Notes: generated from the letters alone by a model not told the origin. Positions 50,968-63,739 are shown, counted from the first letter of the stretch. The stretch is DNA of 64,000 nucleotides from an uncultured Kordiimonas sp. (GCA_947492375.1 CANLMI010000002.1:62001-126000), one strand, 5' to 3'. Made by a program: numbers and translations.

Positions 50968-53900
50968 CTAACTGGCATCCCGAAGAGCTTCTGCACGCTC
51001 AAGGTCAACAGAAACCAGCGTGGAGATTCCTCGTTCTGCCATCGTAACCCCGAAAAGCCTTTTCATCCGCGACATAGAGACCGCATTATGGGTCACGATC
51101 AAGAAACGAGTATCGGTTCGGTCCATCATATCATCGAGCAAATTACAGAATCGCTCTACATTTGCATCGTCAAGCGGGGCATCAACCTCATCCAAAACAC
51201 AGATCGGAGCTGGATTTGTAATGAACACAGCAAAAATCAAAGCAAGCGCAGTAAGCGCCTGCTCCCCCCCCGACAAAAGTGAGAGTGATTGAAGCTTCTT
51301 GCCCGGTGGGCTAGCGAATATTTCAAGCCCTGCATTCAAAGGGTCATCTGATTCTGTAAGTTTCAAATGGGCGGCGCCGCCACCAAACAAGCTGGTGAAC
51401 AAATCACCGAAATGCCTGTTTACGATATCGAACGCCTTCAATAGTCGCTCGCGGCCTTCACGGTTCAAACCATTGATTGCCTGCCTCAGCCGCGCGATAG
51501 CTTCTTCAAGATCTTCGCGCTCGCTTGTTAAATGTGTGCGCTGTTCATCAATTTCATTAAGCTCTTCATCGGCACGCAGGTTCACCGCCCCCAGACGATC
51601 ACGCTCACGCTTAAGCTTTTCCAGCTTATCGTCAAGAACAACAATATCGGGCAGATTATCGCTTGTTTCAACACCAGCCTTTTCCAAAAGCTTGGTCGGC
51701 GCACATTCAAAACGCTCACCGATAAGGCTCGCTATATCCTTCCGGCGTGCAACAGTGGTTTCAACGGCACCTTCACCGCGAATTTGCCGTTCGCGAACTT
51801 CATTCAAAGCAACCTGAACATCATGAAGTGCTTTATCTTTTTCTCTAAGCGAGTTTTCCGCACTTACTAAAATTTCTGATGTTACCCGGCGTGCGTCCTC
51901 TGCAAGTTTCAACGCATCCAGAAGGCGTGCACGGTTCGCTTCTGTATCTTCTGGGCGCGCACGCAAGGCCTCTAACTGTTTTTTAGCGTCTTCACGGCGC
52001 TCCAGAAGTGATTTAACTTGCTTTTCTGCACTCGTCACTCGCAATTGCCAAGCGCCCATTTCAGTTGAAATCGCGCGCAAACGGTCATCACGGGCCTGAG
52101 CTTCTCGTCGCAGGCCATCAAAGGCAGCCCGTGCCCTCGAAAGAATGTTTCTAAGCTCTTCAACTTCACCGCGTTTTTTAGCAAGAGCATCTTCGAAACC
52201 TGTCTGCTCAGGAATTGCCTTTAATTTTGTTTCAATTTCTTCCAGCCGGCGGCTTGTATCTTCACTGTCGCTATCAAGCCGCAATAGTGTATCCTGAAGT
52301 GTGTTGAGACGGCTGGCCTTTTTTGCAGCATCAGCCTCTGCCGCAACAAGGGCACGCCTTGCATCAGCCAAAGCACGTTCAATCGTTTGCCGCTCATTAC
52401 GCGTTTGCTGTTCTTTTATTCGGGCTTGTTCCAAGGCCTCTTTGGCAGTTTGCACCGCTGCACTCAGTATTTTTTGCTCTGACTGCAGCCCAGACAAATC
52501 ACCTCTCAGTTTTTCAAGGCGGTTTTGCTGCTCAAAACGCATAGCAGTGCGACTAGGTGCTCCCTCTCTCACAACAAACCCGTCCCAGCGCCAAACACAA
52601 CCAGCCTTATTAACAAGGCGCTCGCCGGGCTTTAATGCCGCGACACATGCTTCAATATCAGCGCCTTCATCTATAAAACCGATACGGCTAAACCTCTTCT
52701 CGAGAAAATCTGGCACATCGACATATGCATTAATCGTTTCAACCCCGTCCGTCCATGTATGCGAAGATCGAGCATCGCCAACACCCTTTATGCGCCAGAA
52801 ACGATCCGCCGTGTCATTTGCGCTAGCGTCAAGGTCGTCACCAAGCACAGCACCAACAGCACGTTCAAACCCAGCCTTCACTGTTAAAAGGTTTGCCGCT
52901 CGGTCCCCATCTATATTATCATCTTGCTTTAAAAGGCTTTCTAAGCCCTCTATCTCGCTCGAAAGCGATTTAACGCGCCCATCAATACCAGACCGGTTAT
53001 TTTCTTGCGTTCGGTATTGCTCTCTAAGTGCACTTACCTGTTGTTCCGAATTATTGAGGCTTGACTGAACATCTTCCAGTTTTTTTTCATAGGCACTGAT
53101 GTTTTCCTGTGCTTCGCGCACCTTGGCAGCAGCCTCATCCATTGCTTCAAGAGCTGTAATTTCACCCGTAATGCGCTCTTTCTCATTTTGGATTTGTTCC
53201 ACACGCCGTGCAACAGCGAGCTTATCGCTCTCTAGTGATGACCTTTTGGCTCGCGCTTGCGCGGCCTGCTCGCTTAATTGGTCATAGGCAGCTTCAGTGT
53301 TACCAGCCGAACGCACAGCCTCTTCCAGTTTTTCTCGTGCCTCCTGCTCTGCTGTTTGCTGGCCTTCCTTATCGGTTCTTAGCCGTGTTTGTTCGTTTTC
53401 AAGGCGGCTCAATGACGCCTTCGCATCTTCAGCAATTTCATTTTCGCGGGTATGATCGGCCTCGCTTTGCTCAATCACACCTTCAAGGGATGCAGCCATT
53501 TCACCGCGTCTCGCGGCTTCTGCTTCCATATTTTCTTTTTCAATTGTAAGACGCTGTAGTTTTGCAGCCGCTTCGGCGTCAGCATCCCGGAGTGCAGGGA
53601 TCGCAGCCGCAACCTCTGTCTGCTCTGTCGTTGCCTTATTGACCAATGACTGCGCATCCACCACCAATGAGGAAGCTTCACGGAGCAAACGTTCCTGATT
53701 AATTACATCATCGGATGCCGCTTTCCATTTCAGAAAAAGCGCGCTTGCCTCTACTTTTCGTATATCGTTCGATACTTCGCGGTACCTAATAGCCTGCCGC
53801 GCCTGTCGTTTAAGGCTTGCAATCTGGCCATCCATGGCCTGAATGACATCCTGAACACGAACAAGGTTCGCTTCGGCACTCCTTAGCCTGCTTTCGGCTT

Positions 53901-54435
53901 CTTTGCGGCGGGTATGTAAACCTGAAATACCTGCGGCCTCTTCAAGAATAGCACGGCGGTCTTGCGGCTTGGCGTTTATCAAGCTACCGATACGACCCTG
54001 CGACACCAGAGCAGGTGAATGCGCGCCCGTAGCGGCATCAGCGAACAAAAGCTGTACATCCTTTTGCCGGACATCCTTGCCATTAATCCGGTATGCAGAA
54101 CCAGATTCACGCTCAATACGGCGGGTTACCTCGATAAACTCTTCATCATTGAACTCAGCGGGCGCAGTTCGGTCAACATTATCAATAACCAGAGTAACTT
54201 CAGCAAAATTACGCGGAGATAGTTTATCAGTACCAGCGAAGATAACATCATCCATACCATTGCCTCGCAGCGATTTTGCACGATTTTCGCCCATTACCCA
54301 GCGTAGAGCTTCAAGTAGATTGGATTTACCGCAGCCATTTGGACCAACCACACCAGTAAGGCCCGGCTCGATCAATAATTCGGTCGGATCAACAAAGGAT
54401 TTAAACCCTGATAGCCTTAACCGCGAAAACCGCAT
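50968..54435 (-). CDS. smc: Chromosome segregation protein SMC
   Basis: 1155 aa; GVVGPNGCGKSNLLEALRWVMGE Walker A, LSGGEQALTALALIFAVF signature, CVLDEVDAPLDDANVERF Walker B. Confidence 0.97.
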   Translation of the reverse strand: MRFSRLRLSGFKSFVDPTELLIEPGLTGVVGPNGCGKSNLLEALRWVMGENRAKSLRGNGMDDVIFAGTDKLSPRNFAEVTLVIDNVDRTAPAEFNDEEFIEVTRRIERESGSAYRINGKDVRQKDVQLLFADAATGAHSPALVSQGRIGSLINAKPQDRRAILEEAAGISGLHTRRKEAESRLRSAEANLVRVQDVIQAMDGQIASLKRQARQAIRYREVSNDIRKVEASALFLKWKAASDDVINQERLLREASSLVVDAQSLVNKATTEQTEVAAAIPALRDADAEAAAKLQRLTIEKENMEAEAARRGEMAASLEGVIEQSEADHTRENEIAEDAKASLSRLENEQTRLRTDKEGQQTAEQEAREKLEEAVRSAGNTEAAYDQLSEQAAQARAKRSSLESDKLAVARRVEQIQNEKERITGEITALEAMDEAAAKVREAQENISAYEKKLEDVQSSLNNSEQQVSALREQYRTQENNRSGIDGRVKSLSSEIEGLESLLKQDDNIDGDRAANLLTVKAGFERAVGAVLGDDLDASANDTADRFWRIKGVGDARSSHTWTDGVETINAYVDVPDFLEKRFSRIGFIDEGADIEACVAALKPGERLVNKAGCVWRWDGFVVREGAPSRTAMRFEQQNRLEKLRGDLSGLQSEQKILSAAVQTAKEALEQARIKEQQTRNERQTIERALADARRALVAAEADAAKKASRLNTLQDTLLRLDSDSEDTSRRLEEIETKLKAIPEQTGFEDALAKKRGEVEELRNILSRARAAFDGLRREAQARDDRLRAISTEMGAWQLRVTSAEKQVKSLLERREDAKKQLEALRARPEDTEANRARLLDALKLAEDARRVTSEILVSAENSLREKDKALHDVQVALNEVRERQIRGEGAVETTVARRKDIASLIGERFECAPTKLLEKAGVETSDNLPDIVVLDDKLEKLKRERDRLGAVNLRADEELNEIDEQRTHLTSEREDLEEAIARLRQAINGLNREGRERLLKAFDIVNRHFGDLFTSLFGGGAAHLKLTESDDPLNAGLEIFASPPGKKLQSLSLLSGGEQALTALALIFAVFITNPAPICVLDEVDAPLDDANVERFCNLLDDMMDRTDTRFLIVTHNAVSMSRMKRLFGVTMAERGISTLVSVDLERAEALRDAS

Positions 54436-54505
54436 TTTTGGCTAAAACTCCCCATCCTCAGTGGGCCATTATAGCCCAAAGCGCCACTACCAAACGGTAG
54501 AGACA

Positions 54506-54537
54506 AAAATGGCCTGATAATTCTTACAGGCCATTTT
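54506..54537 (-). terminator. Intrinsic terminator-like hairpin between the DsbA-like gene and smc
   Basis: Perfect 11-bp AAAATGGCCTG-N10-CAGGCCATTTT. Confidence 0.8.
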
Positions 54538-54551
54538 ATCAGTTTAAAATT

Positions 54552-55262
54552 TTATAGTGCTGCCTCTACTGCTTTCTCGATAGCTTCAAGGCCATAGTTA
54601 TCCAACTTGTTACCATTAACAATAATAGTTGGTGTTGCTTCTACATTAAACTCTTTCACGCCGTCCTGGCCGATTTTCACAAGATTTTTGTGCATTTCGG
54701 TGTTGGCCAAACAACGGTCAAACTGCGTACGGCTAATACCTGCTTTTCTTGCTATCCCCGCAAGGGCACTGATAGGATCTTGAGAAGTACCCCAGTCACG
54801 TTGCTTTGCAAAAAACTCTTTCGTTAGCTTTTGTGCGACTTCCTGATTTGTACAGCGGGCAACGGTTGACGCAGCCAGATCAACTTGATTGGTCACAAGG
54901 TTACGGAAAAGAAACCTTACTTTACCAGTATCAATATATTTTTCTTTTACTTTCGGGAAAATGCTTGATGAAAAGCTGGCACAGTGCGGGCATGTCATCG
55001 AAGCATATTCAATAATTTCAATCGGCGCGTTCGGGTCACCGTATGCGATATCACCCCAAACACCTTCGCTCTCAGCAGCGCCCGCTGCTTCAGTAACCTG
55101 TTCTACTTTATCGACAACTGCGTTTGCAACAGTAGTTACTTCGCCAGAATCAGCAACTGTTGATTCTGTAGAACTATCGGCTTCACCGCATGCCGCAATC
55201 AAAGTTACACCAAATAACAGCCCTAATATACGCAACATCTTAACACTTCCCTTGTGGTTCAT
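54552..55262 (-). CDS. DsbA-family thiol:disulfide interchange lipoprotein
   Basis: TLIAACGEADS lipobox; EYASMTCPHCASFSSSIFPKVKEKYID; EATPTIIVNG. Confidence 0.92.
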   Translation of the reverse strand: MNHKGSVKMLRILGLLFGVTLIAACGEADSSTESTVADSGEVTTVANAVVDKVEQVTEAAGAAESEGVWGDIAYGDPNAPIEIIEYASMTCPHCASFSSSIFPKVKEKYIDTGKVRFLFRNLVTNQVDLAASTVARCTNQEVAQKLTKEFFAKQRDWGTSQDPISALAGIARKAGISRTQFDRCLANTEMHKNLVKIGQDGVKEFNVEATPTIIVNGNKLDNYGLEAIEKAVEAAL

Positions 55263-55416
55263 CTCATTACATCCACTATATATAGTATATAAACAGGAAA
55301 AATTTGGTATTACGAGTCTTTTTTAAGTCAAAACTACGCCCACCAAATACATTCCCCAACATGGAAACAGTATTACCCTAAATACCTATTCAAGAAAACC
55401 GTATCTTTAGGTCTAC

Positions 55417-55959
55417 TTAACGCTTTTTACTGAAAACTTGCTTTCCCAAGCTTTTCAGGGCTTCTTGAAGCGGCGATAAATCACCAGAACCAACCAACGC
55501 TTCCAGGTTATTATTTTCCATCTGCGTCAACTCACGCACTTCGCGCTTTCGTGGGCGTAATTTACCAAGTGTTGGCCCCTGTTGGAGGGTAATTTTAGCC
55601 ACAGCACCGTAACCAAAAAACGTATTTACCATTTCGATAATACGCCCCGTTTGATGTTGTAAGAGAGGCGCATAGGCAGATTCGCACCTGACAACAAGTG
55701 TTGCGCCTAAGCGCTGACCACCCGGGAAAGCCAGCTTAACCGGAAGCGAGCAACTCGCCAAATCATGCCCTACTATCTGCGGCCATTTCACAATCACTTC
55801 GGCCTGAGCAAACCCTTTGGCCCGCATCGCACGGTCTGTAAAAGCCCGTGTAAGATTGGAAGCGCGAACAGTCTTAGCCTTACGCTTAACCTTAAACTTT
55901 GTAGTTGCTTTAGCAGAGGTTTTATTTTCAGGCTTTTTGGTGATTCCTCGTCTCCTCAA
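55417..55959 (-). CDS. DUF721 / DciA-like protein
   Basis: 180 aa; W-P-IVG-LA-S-P-KL pattern (VKWPQIVGHDLASCSLPVKLAFPGGQR..GATLVVRCESAYAPLLQHQ). Confidence 0.85.
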   Translation of the reverse strand: MRRRGITKKPENKTSAKATTKFKVKRKAKTVRASNLTRAFTDRAMRAKGFAQAEVIVKWPQIVGHDLASCSLPVKLAFPGGQRLGATLVVRCESAYAPLLQHQTGRIIEMVNTFFGYGAVAKITLQQGPTLGKLRPRKREVRELTQMENNNLEALVGSGDLSPLQEALKSLGKQVFSKKR

Positions 55960-56045
55960 GCAAGATACTACCCCAGAATATGCGCTGTGGATAGATCAGG
56001 ATTTGTTCCTTTGACTATCGTTCCCTGTCAAGCTATCAGAACAGT

Positions 56046-57089
56046 ATGAATTCCTCAGCAACAGACCTATTAAATTGGTACGATACCCACAAGCGCACCC
56101 TGCCCTGGCGCGCTGGAAATGGCATTACACCAGACCCATACCGTGTATGGTTATCTGAAATCATGCTGCAACAAACCACCGTCGCTACGGTTAAGAGCTA
56201 TTTTGAAAAGTTCACAACGCTTTGGCCAACAGTGCAAGCGCTTGCAAGCGCTCCCCAAGAATTGATTTTAAAGGAATGGGCCGGCCTCGGATATTATGCC
56301 CGCGCCCGTAATTTACATAAATGTGCGGGTGTTGTCATGAATCAGTATGGCGGCAACTTTCCGGATACAGAGGCTGAATTAAAGAAACTACCTGGTATCG
56401 GCGACTATACGGCCGCCGCAATTGCCGCAATTGCTTTCAATGAGCGAGCGGCAGTTGTAGACGGGAATATTGAACGCATCATTAGTCGCACCCACTATAT
56501 CGAAACACTGCTTCCAAAAGCGAAGAAAGAAATTCGTGAAGCCGTGGCACAAATAACACCAGCTGAGCGCCCCGGCGATTTTGCACAGGCCATGATGGAT
56601 TTGGGTTCAAGCATATGCAGCCCCAAAAACCCTGAATGCCTTCTCTGCCCTTGGCAAACGAGATGCCAGGCACAAAAGGCTGGTGATATGGAACGTTTCC
56701 CCGTTAAGCCACCAAAGAAAGTTAAACCAATACGCAGGGCCATATCTTTCTGGTTAGAACACGACAGACATGTTTTACTGGAGCGCAGACCAGATAGCGG
56801 GCTGTTGGGTGGTATGCCGGGCTTTTTCTCTACCCCTTGGGTTGAACGAAGCGAGATACCAAGCCTTATTGAAAGTGAAGGGTTTCAGCCATACCCGGCA
56901 AAATGGTTAGTTGGTAACAAACTTGCGACACATACTTTTACCCATTTCCATTTGGAAACAGCTTTGGCAATAAGCCAGACTGGATCAAAGATAAATGTCG
57001 AGAGCGGATTTTGGCACCCCATCGCCCAATTAGATGAGATAGGACTGCCAACAGTTTTCAAGAAAATTGCAAAACTATACAAATGTTAG
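56046..57089 (+). CDS. mutY: A/G-specific adenine glycosylase
   Basis: 347 aa; LPWRAG, SEIMLQQTTVATVKSYFEKF, LPGIGDYTAAAIAAIAF, FeS cluster CSPKNPECLLCPWQTRC. Confidence 0.97.
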   Translation: MNSSATDLLNWYDTHKRTLPWRAGNGITPDPYRVWLSEIMLQQTTVATVKSYFEKFTTLWPTVQALASAPQELILKEWAGLGYYARARNLHKCAGVVMNQYGGNFPDTEAELKKLPGIGDYTAAAIAAIAFNERAAVVDGNIERIISRTHYIETLLPKAKKEIREAVAQITPAERPGDFAQAMMDLGSSICSPKNPECLLCPWQTRCQAQKAGDMERFPVKPPKKVKPIRRAISFWLEHDRHVLLERRPDSGLLGGMPGFFSTPWVERSEIPSLIESEGFQPYPAKWLVGNKLATHTFTHFHLETALAISQTGSKINVESGFWHPIAQLDEIGLPTVFKKIAKLYKC

Positions 57090-57135
57090 CCAAAGAAGCC
57101 GACTAGACGAACGCATAGATCCCCAGCAATAAAAA

Positions 57136-57203
57136 TGGGGCATCCCCTCAGGCAATCGGGACGCCCCACCAACGAAGAGCACGAACGGGCATAAGTGCTC
57201 TTC
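57136..57203. terminator. Tandem hairpins between convergent mutY and ccrM
   Basis: TGGGGCATCCC..GGGACGCCCCA (57136-57168) and perfect 9-bp GAAGAGCAC..GTGCTCTTC (57174-57203). Confidence 0.7.
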
Positions 57204-57226
57204 TATCCTTATTGATATAAGATGAC

Positions 57227-59163
<1,937 letters not shown>

Positions 59164-59224
59164 TCTGAACAAAATCCATATTTTGAGAAACTGTACTTGA
59201 TATCTCATAGTTGAAAGCGCTTTT

Positions 59225-60232
59225 GTGAGCCACACTGAAAATATCCATACCATTATAAATGACAGGCTTAATGAGTTAAACTCAAAAGCTAAATGGCACA
59301 TTGAAGGCCCGGTTATCTTGTCCCGAGAATGTCATATCTATAAGGCATACAATAGCACCGATAAAACATACTATGCAGTTAAACAGTACAAGCCTGAGAC
59401 AAACACACACGCCATAACTGCGCAGTATAACGCTCTCTCGTCTTATCAGGGCGCTATGACGCTACCCAGCACAACAAACCGCGTACCAAAAATATTTTTA
59501 TGTGACGAAAGTAATCGTTTAATCATTATGGAGTGGTTAAACGGCAAACGCTTACATGATTATTTGTGGCGGTACGCGCTTAATAAAAGCAAATTTTTAG
59601 AGCTTGTATTTCTATCTGGTGCCTGGATCTCAGAGTTTCATAATCAGGAAAAGTTAATCCCAGCGTCGGTAGCTAATATAAACCTAATTGAGCAGCTTGA
59701 AAAACGTATCAATAGATACAACTCAACCTCATCAGCTTTACGGGAAGCCAAATTTAAAAGTGCCTACTCAACTTTACAAACCTGGGAAAAAAGCTTCGCA
59801 TCAAAGGAGATATTTTTAGGTACTCTTCACAATGACTACACCCCGACAAATATGATAGTTGATGAAAAGTCACTCACGGGCATTGATATATGGGCGAAAC
59901 CAAATTCACCATGCTATACTGACCTGGCACGTATGTCAGTATATTTACTGATCGCCTACCCAACGATAATAAATACCAATATTATTAGCAAAAAGTTGGA
60001 AGTTACACCAATTATCAAGAAATTGATTGACGGATATCAACACAAACACACCGCACCGATTGATATAAAAATACTAATACTGTTTATTTTTGCAGAGCTG
60101 CTTCGACGCTGGATTGTAATTGCTGATAAACATAGTTTTGTTTCCAGCCCAAAAACATATGTTAAATTCTATCAATTGCGCAGAATTAGAAAACAGGTTG
60201 ACCTAATCCAGCAATACTTACAAATCACTTGA
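59225..60232 (+). CDS. APH-like phosphotransferase / kinase-fold protein
   Basis: 335 aa; YAVKQYKPE, LGTLHNDYTPTNMIVDEKSLTGIDIW (HxDxxxxN then a GID in place of the usual metal-binding Asp motif). Confidence 0.65.
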   Translation: MSHTENIHTIINDRLNELNSKAKWHIEGPVILSRECHIYKAYNSTDKTYYAVKQYKPETNTHAITAQYNALSSYQGAMTLPSTTNRVPKIFLCDESNRLIIMEWLNGKRLHDYLWRYALNKSKFLELVFLSGAWISEFHNQEKLIPASVANINLIEQLEKRINRYNSTSSALREAKFKSAYSTLQTWEKSFASKEIFLGTLHNDYTPTNMIVDEKSLTGIDIWAKPNSPCYTDLARMSVYLLIAYPTIINTNIISKKLEVTPIIKKLIDGYQHKHTAPIDIKILILFIFAELLRRWIVIADKHSFVSSPKTYVKFYQLRRIRKQVDLIQQYLQIT

Positions 60233-60737
60233 GCTATCCCCTCTCATCAAAATAAGAAAAGACTCGCCAATTAAATTGAGGCTCCTTCACCCTCGCTGTG
60301 AAATAGTAAGTTGCGCCATCATAATTTATGTAACTTTTATGCAACAACCATGATTATACTGACACTTTGCGCTTCAAAATCACACTTATATCAAAGCAAA
60401 TACATATCACATTAGGGCTATTTATTTCTATATAAACTACGGCAAAAATACGACATCTGAATAAACTTTATAAATATAGTATTTTCAGTCCTTTTCGATA
60501 AATCAATCAAATCCTTAAATTTACCACCTATAATTGCTTTTATAAGCATTAGATTATACCCAAAGAACTATGAGTTATAATCCTCATGCTGTCCCTATAT
60601 GGCAAATTTTTTTAATTGTTTTCATATACTTATAAAATTACACCTATTTCAGGCTGGTTAAGAAATTACAAATACTCACCGGCATTTTCTTTGATATTTT
60701 TAGAGAAAAATCAACCTTGGGATATATAGGAAAAGAA

Positions 60738-63677
60738 ATGGATAGTTTAGATTTATGGAAAAACCGTTTCCGGGCAGGAACGGCTTTTACACTGATTTCA
60801 GCATTGGGTCTGATGGGCTCTGTGAGCCTCGCGGCACAAGATGCAAGCGTAGACGAAGAAGAAGTCGAAGAAGTAGTGGTAACAGGGTCGCGTATTAAAC
60901 GCTCAGGCGCGTCAGCACCCAGCCCAGTTACAATTGTTGATTCTGAGGCAATTTCCTTACAAGGTGAAATTAACCTTGCGAATATCTTGAATCAGCTTCC
61001 AGCTCTTGGATCAACAAGAACAAATGCTTCAGCTACAGGCTTTATTGGAACAACTGGCACAAGTAACCTAGACCTTCGCCGTTTAGGTATCAACCGTACG
61101 CTTGTTCTTGTTAATGGACGCCGACACGTCGGGTCTCAAGCAGGTAGTGCAGCAGTTGACATCAACTCAATCCCCCAAGAACTTGTTGAACGTGTAGAAG
61201 TTCTAACAGGCGGTGCCTCTGCAATCTATGGTGCAGACGCGGTAACAGGTGTTGTTAACTTCGTTACAAAAAAAGACTTTGAAGGTGTTTCAGTTTTTGG
61301 CCAAGCAGGTCAAGCGGATGAAGGGGATGCCTTTAGCTATACTACACGCTTAATCGCAGGCAGTAACTTTGATGACGATAAAGGTAATGCTGTATTTTCT
61401 GTTGAGTGGGCAGAAACAGACGGCTTCCTAGCAAATGATCGTTCTTTCCGTCGTAACAATTTCAGCATTAGACCAAACCCAACTGATGGCGACACACCAG
61501 CAAACTCAAATGACGGTATTCCTGATCAAATCCTTTTTGAAGGTGTTTCACTCGACTTTATTAATGCAGGCGGCATATTCCGGGTTCCGGGAAGAGCGGC
61601 TTCTGACCCACTTGGTCGTGATTTCGTAGTTGATGGAAATGGTTTTCGTCCCTTTGATTTTGGTGAAAATATTGGCGGTGGACGTTCTATCAATGGTACA
61701 GGCGACGGTATCCTACTGAGCGATATTGGCGGTTCTGCGAATGGTGAACTCCAACGTGCTATCGTAACAGGCGCTTTAAATTATAAATTCCGTGACGAAC
61801 TTAACCTGTTCATAGAAACAAAATATGTAAATTCACAGTCTGCTTCAGAAAGCGGCACAGGTGCATTCGATATTTTCAGCATTTCAATCAATAGTGACAA
61901 TGCCTTTCTTACTGATGAACAACGTCAATTTTTCGTAGACCAAGGAACTGACACTCTACTTGTTAGCCGTTCAAGCCAAGAAGTACCTAGATTTGATGAT
62001 GTAGAACGTCAATTATTCCGTGGTGTAATTGGATTTGACGGTACTTTTGATAATGGTATTAGTTATGATACATCTTTCGTATACGGACGCGCTACTGTAA
62101 CGAATATTCAAGGCAACAATAGAATTAACGACCGCTTTAACGCTGGTATTGATGCTGTCTTTGATAATGATGGTAACATTGTCTGTCGTTCATCTATCGA
62201 CCCCGATGCCGCGTCAGGTCTACCTGATTTTGCAGTGAATGGCTGTGTACCTATTAATATCCTAGGTGAAAACGCTATCAGCCCCGAGGCTGCTGAGTTT
62301 GCTTTCTTTAATGATAGTTTAGTTGAAACACTTGAACAGAAAGTTGTTTCACTTAACATTTCTGGTGATAGTGAAGCTATTGGATTTTCTCTACCTGCTG
62401 GCGCTATTAGCTGGGCAATCGGCGGTGAATACCGTGAAGAAGATTCGACATCACTTACAACTGGTATTGACCGGCTAGGCTTAACGTTTCTTAATGTAAT
62501 TCCACCAGAGGCTGGCGGTTTTGATGTTGCAGAAGTCTACGGTGAGGTTTCTGTACCTGTTTTGAACGATGTGTTCCTTGCCAAACAACTGAGCGTTGAC
62601 GCAGCCATTCGTTTCTCTGATTATTCTACAGTTGGTGGTACAACAACCTGGAGCGTAGGTGTAAACTGGCAACCAGTTGAGGACCTAAGGTTCCGTGGAA
62701 CATATTCACAGTCTGTGAGAGCACCAAACATCGCTGAACTTTTTGGCCCACAAAGCCAGACATTCTTCGGTGTTGATGACCCTTGCGACGTTGACTTTCT
62801 TGATCAAGGTTCACCGACACGAGCAGCAAACTGTGCAGCTCTAGGTCTTGGGCCAGACTTCCAAGAAGACGAAACTCGTGGCACACAACCTGGTCTACAG
62901 GGTGGTAATCCAAACCTTGAAGAAGAAACTGCTGATACATTCACTGTCGGAGCAGTCTTCACACCAAGTTTTGCCCCAGGTTTAACAATCACGGTCGATT
63001 ATTTTGACATCGAAATATCAGATGCCATCGATTCTGCTACCTTCCAGCAAATTTTTGACAACTGTGTTGACGCCCCTAATATTAATAATGCTTTCTGTGC
63101 AGCAATCCAACGAGACTCATCAGGGCAGTTTGTGAGTGCGAACAGGACCCTTAATAATATTGCCGGTCTTGAAGTATCAGGTATTGATTTCGAAGTTGGA
63201 TACAACTTTGACCTAGAAGACATCGGTGTTGGGGACCTTGGTAACCTACGGATCAGAACACTTGGTACATACTTGATTGACCGTACTGACTTCCCATTCC
63301 AAACTGCTCCTGATCAGTTTGATGAAGAAGCCGGTGAACTTGGTGACCCGGAATGGGCAGTTAATACAAGCGTTACTTGGACATATGGCAAATTTAACTT
63401 AAACTACGAACTTAGGTTCCAGGATAGCCAACTACTTGTTGAACAAGATGACCTTGCAACAGACCCAGACCTTCAATTCCCTTTCGAGACTGGTGATGTA
63501 TGGACGCATGATATTCGTGTTGGTTACAAATTAACTGACAATGTTGATATCTTTGCTGGCGTAAATAACCTGTCTCAAGAATTCCCAAGGTTTGACCTAT
63601 CGGGTGCTGGGGTAGATTCTGCTATCTTTGATACTGTTGGACGTTTCTATTACGGTGGTATCCGCGCAAACTTTTAG
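60738..63677 (+). CDS. TonB-dependent receptor
   Basis: ATG at 60738 with signal peptide; EEVVVTGSRIKRSGASAPSPVTIVDSEAI plug, VEVLTGGASAIYGADAVTGVVNFVTKKDFEG, C-terminal ...VGRFYYGGIRANF. Confidence 0.95.
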   Translation: MDSLDLWKNRFRAGTAFTLISALGLMGSVSLAAQDASVDEEEVEEVVVTGSRIKRSGASAPSPVTIVDSEAISLQGEINLANILNQLPALGSTRTNASATGFIGTTGTSNLDLRRLGINRTLVLVNGRRHVGSQAGSAAVDINSIPQELVERVEVLTGGASAIYGADAVTGVVNFVTKKDFEGVSVFGQAGQADEGDAFSYTTRLIAGSNFDDDKGNAVFSVEWAETDGFLANDRSFRRNNFSIRPNPTDGDTPANSNDGIPDQILFEGVSLDFINAGGIFRVPGRAASDPLGRDFVVDGNGFRPFDFGENIGGGRSINGTGDGILLSDIGGSANGELQRAIVTGALNYKFRDELNLFIETKYVNSQSASESGTGAFDIFSISINSDNAFLTDEQRQFFVDQGTDTLLVSRSSQEVPRFDDVERQLFRGVIGFDGTFDNGISYDTSFVYGRATVTNIQGNNRINDRFNAGIDAVFDNDGNIVCRSSIDPDAASGLPDFAVNGCVPINILGENAISPEAAEFAFFNDSLVETLEQKVVSLNISGDSEAIGFSLPAGAISWAIGGEYREEDSTSLTTGIDRLGLTFLNVIPPEAGGFDVAEVYGEVSVPVLNDVFLAKQLSVDAAIRFSDYSTVGGTTTWSVGVNWQPVEDLRFRGTYSQSVRAPNIAELFGPQSQTFFGVDDPCDVDFLDQGSPTRAANCAALGLGPDFQEDETRGTQPGLQGGNPNLEEETADTFTVGAVFTPSFAPGLTITVDYFDIEISDAIDSATFQQIFDNCVDAPNINNAFCAAIQRDSSGQFVSANRTLNNIAGLEVSGIDFEVGYNFDLEDIGVGDLGNLRIRTLGTYLIDRTDFPFQTAPDQFDEEAGELGDPEWAVNTSVTWTYGKFNLNYELRFQDSQLLVEQDDLATDPDLQFPFETGDVWTHDIRVGYKLTDNVDIFAGVNNLSQEFPRFDLSGAGVDSAIFDTVGRFYYGGIRANF

Positions 63678-63711
63678 ATAGTAGCAATACCAATAAGATA
63701 TTGAAAAAAAT

Positions 63712-63739
63712 GAGGTTAACTCTTAACGGAGTTAACCTC
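63712..63739. terminator. Terminator-like hairpin downstream of the TonB-dependent receptor
   Basis: Perfect 11-bp GAGGTTAACTC-ttaacg-GAGTTAACCTC; no T run on the + strand. Confidence 0.6.

Noticed and set aside
52301-53068. 255-aa + strand ORF antisense to smc
   Set aside because: Low-complexity Ser/Arg-rich translation typical of antisense frames of a coiled-coil gene; smc on the other strand is unequivocal
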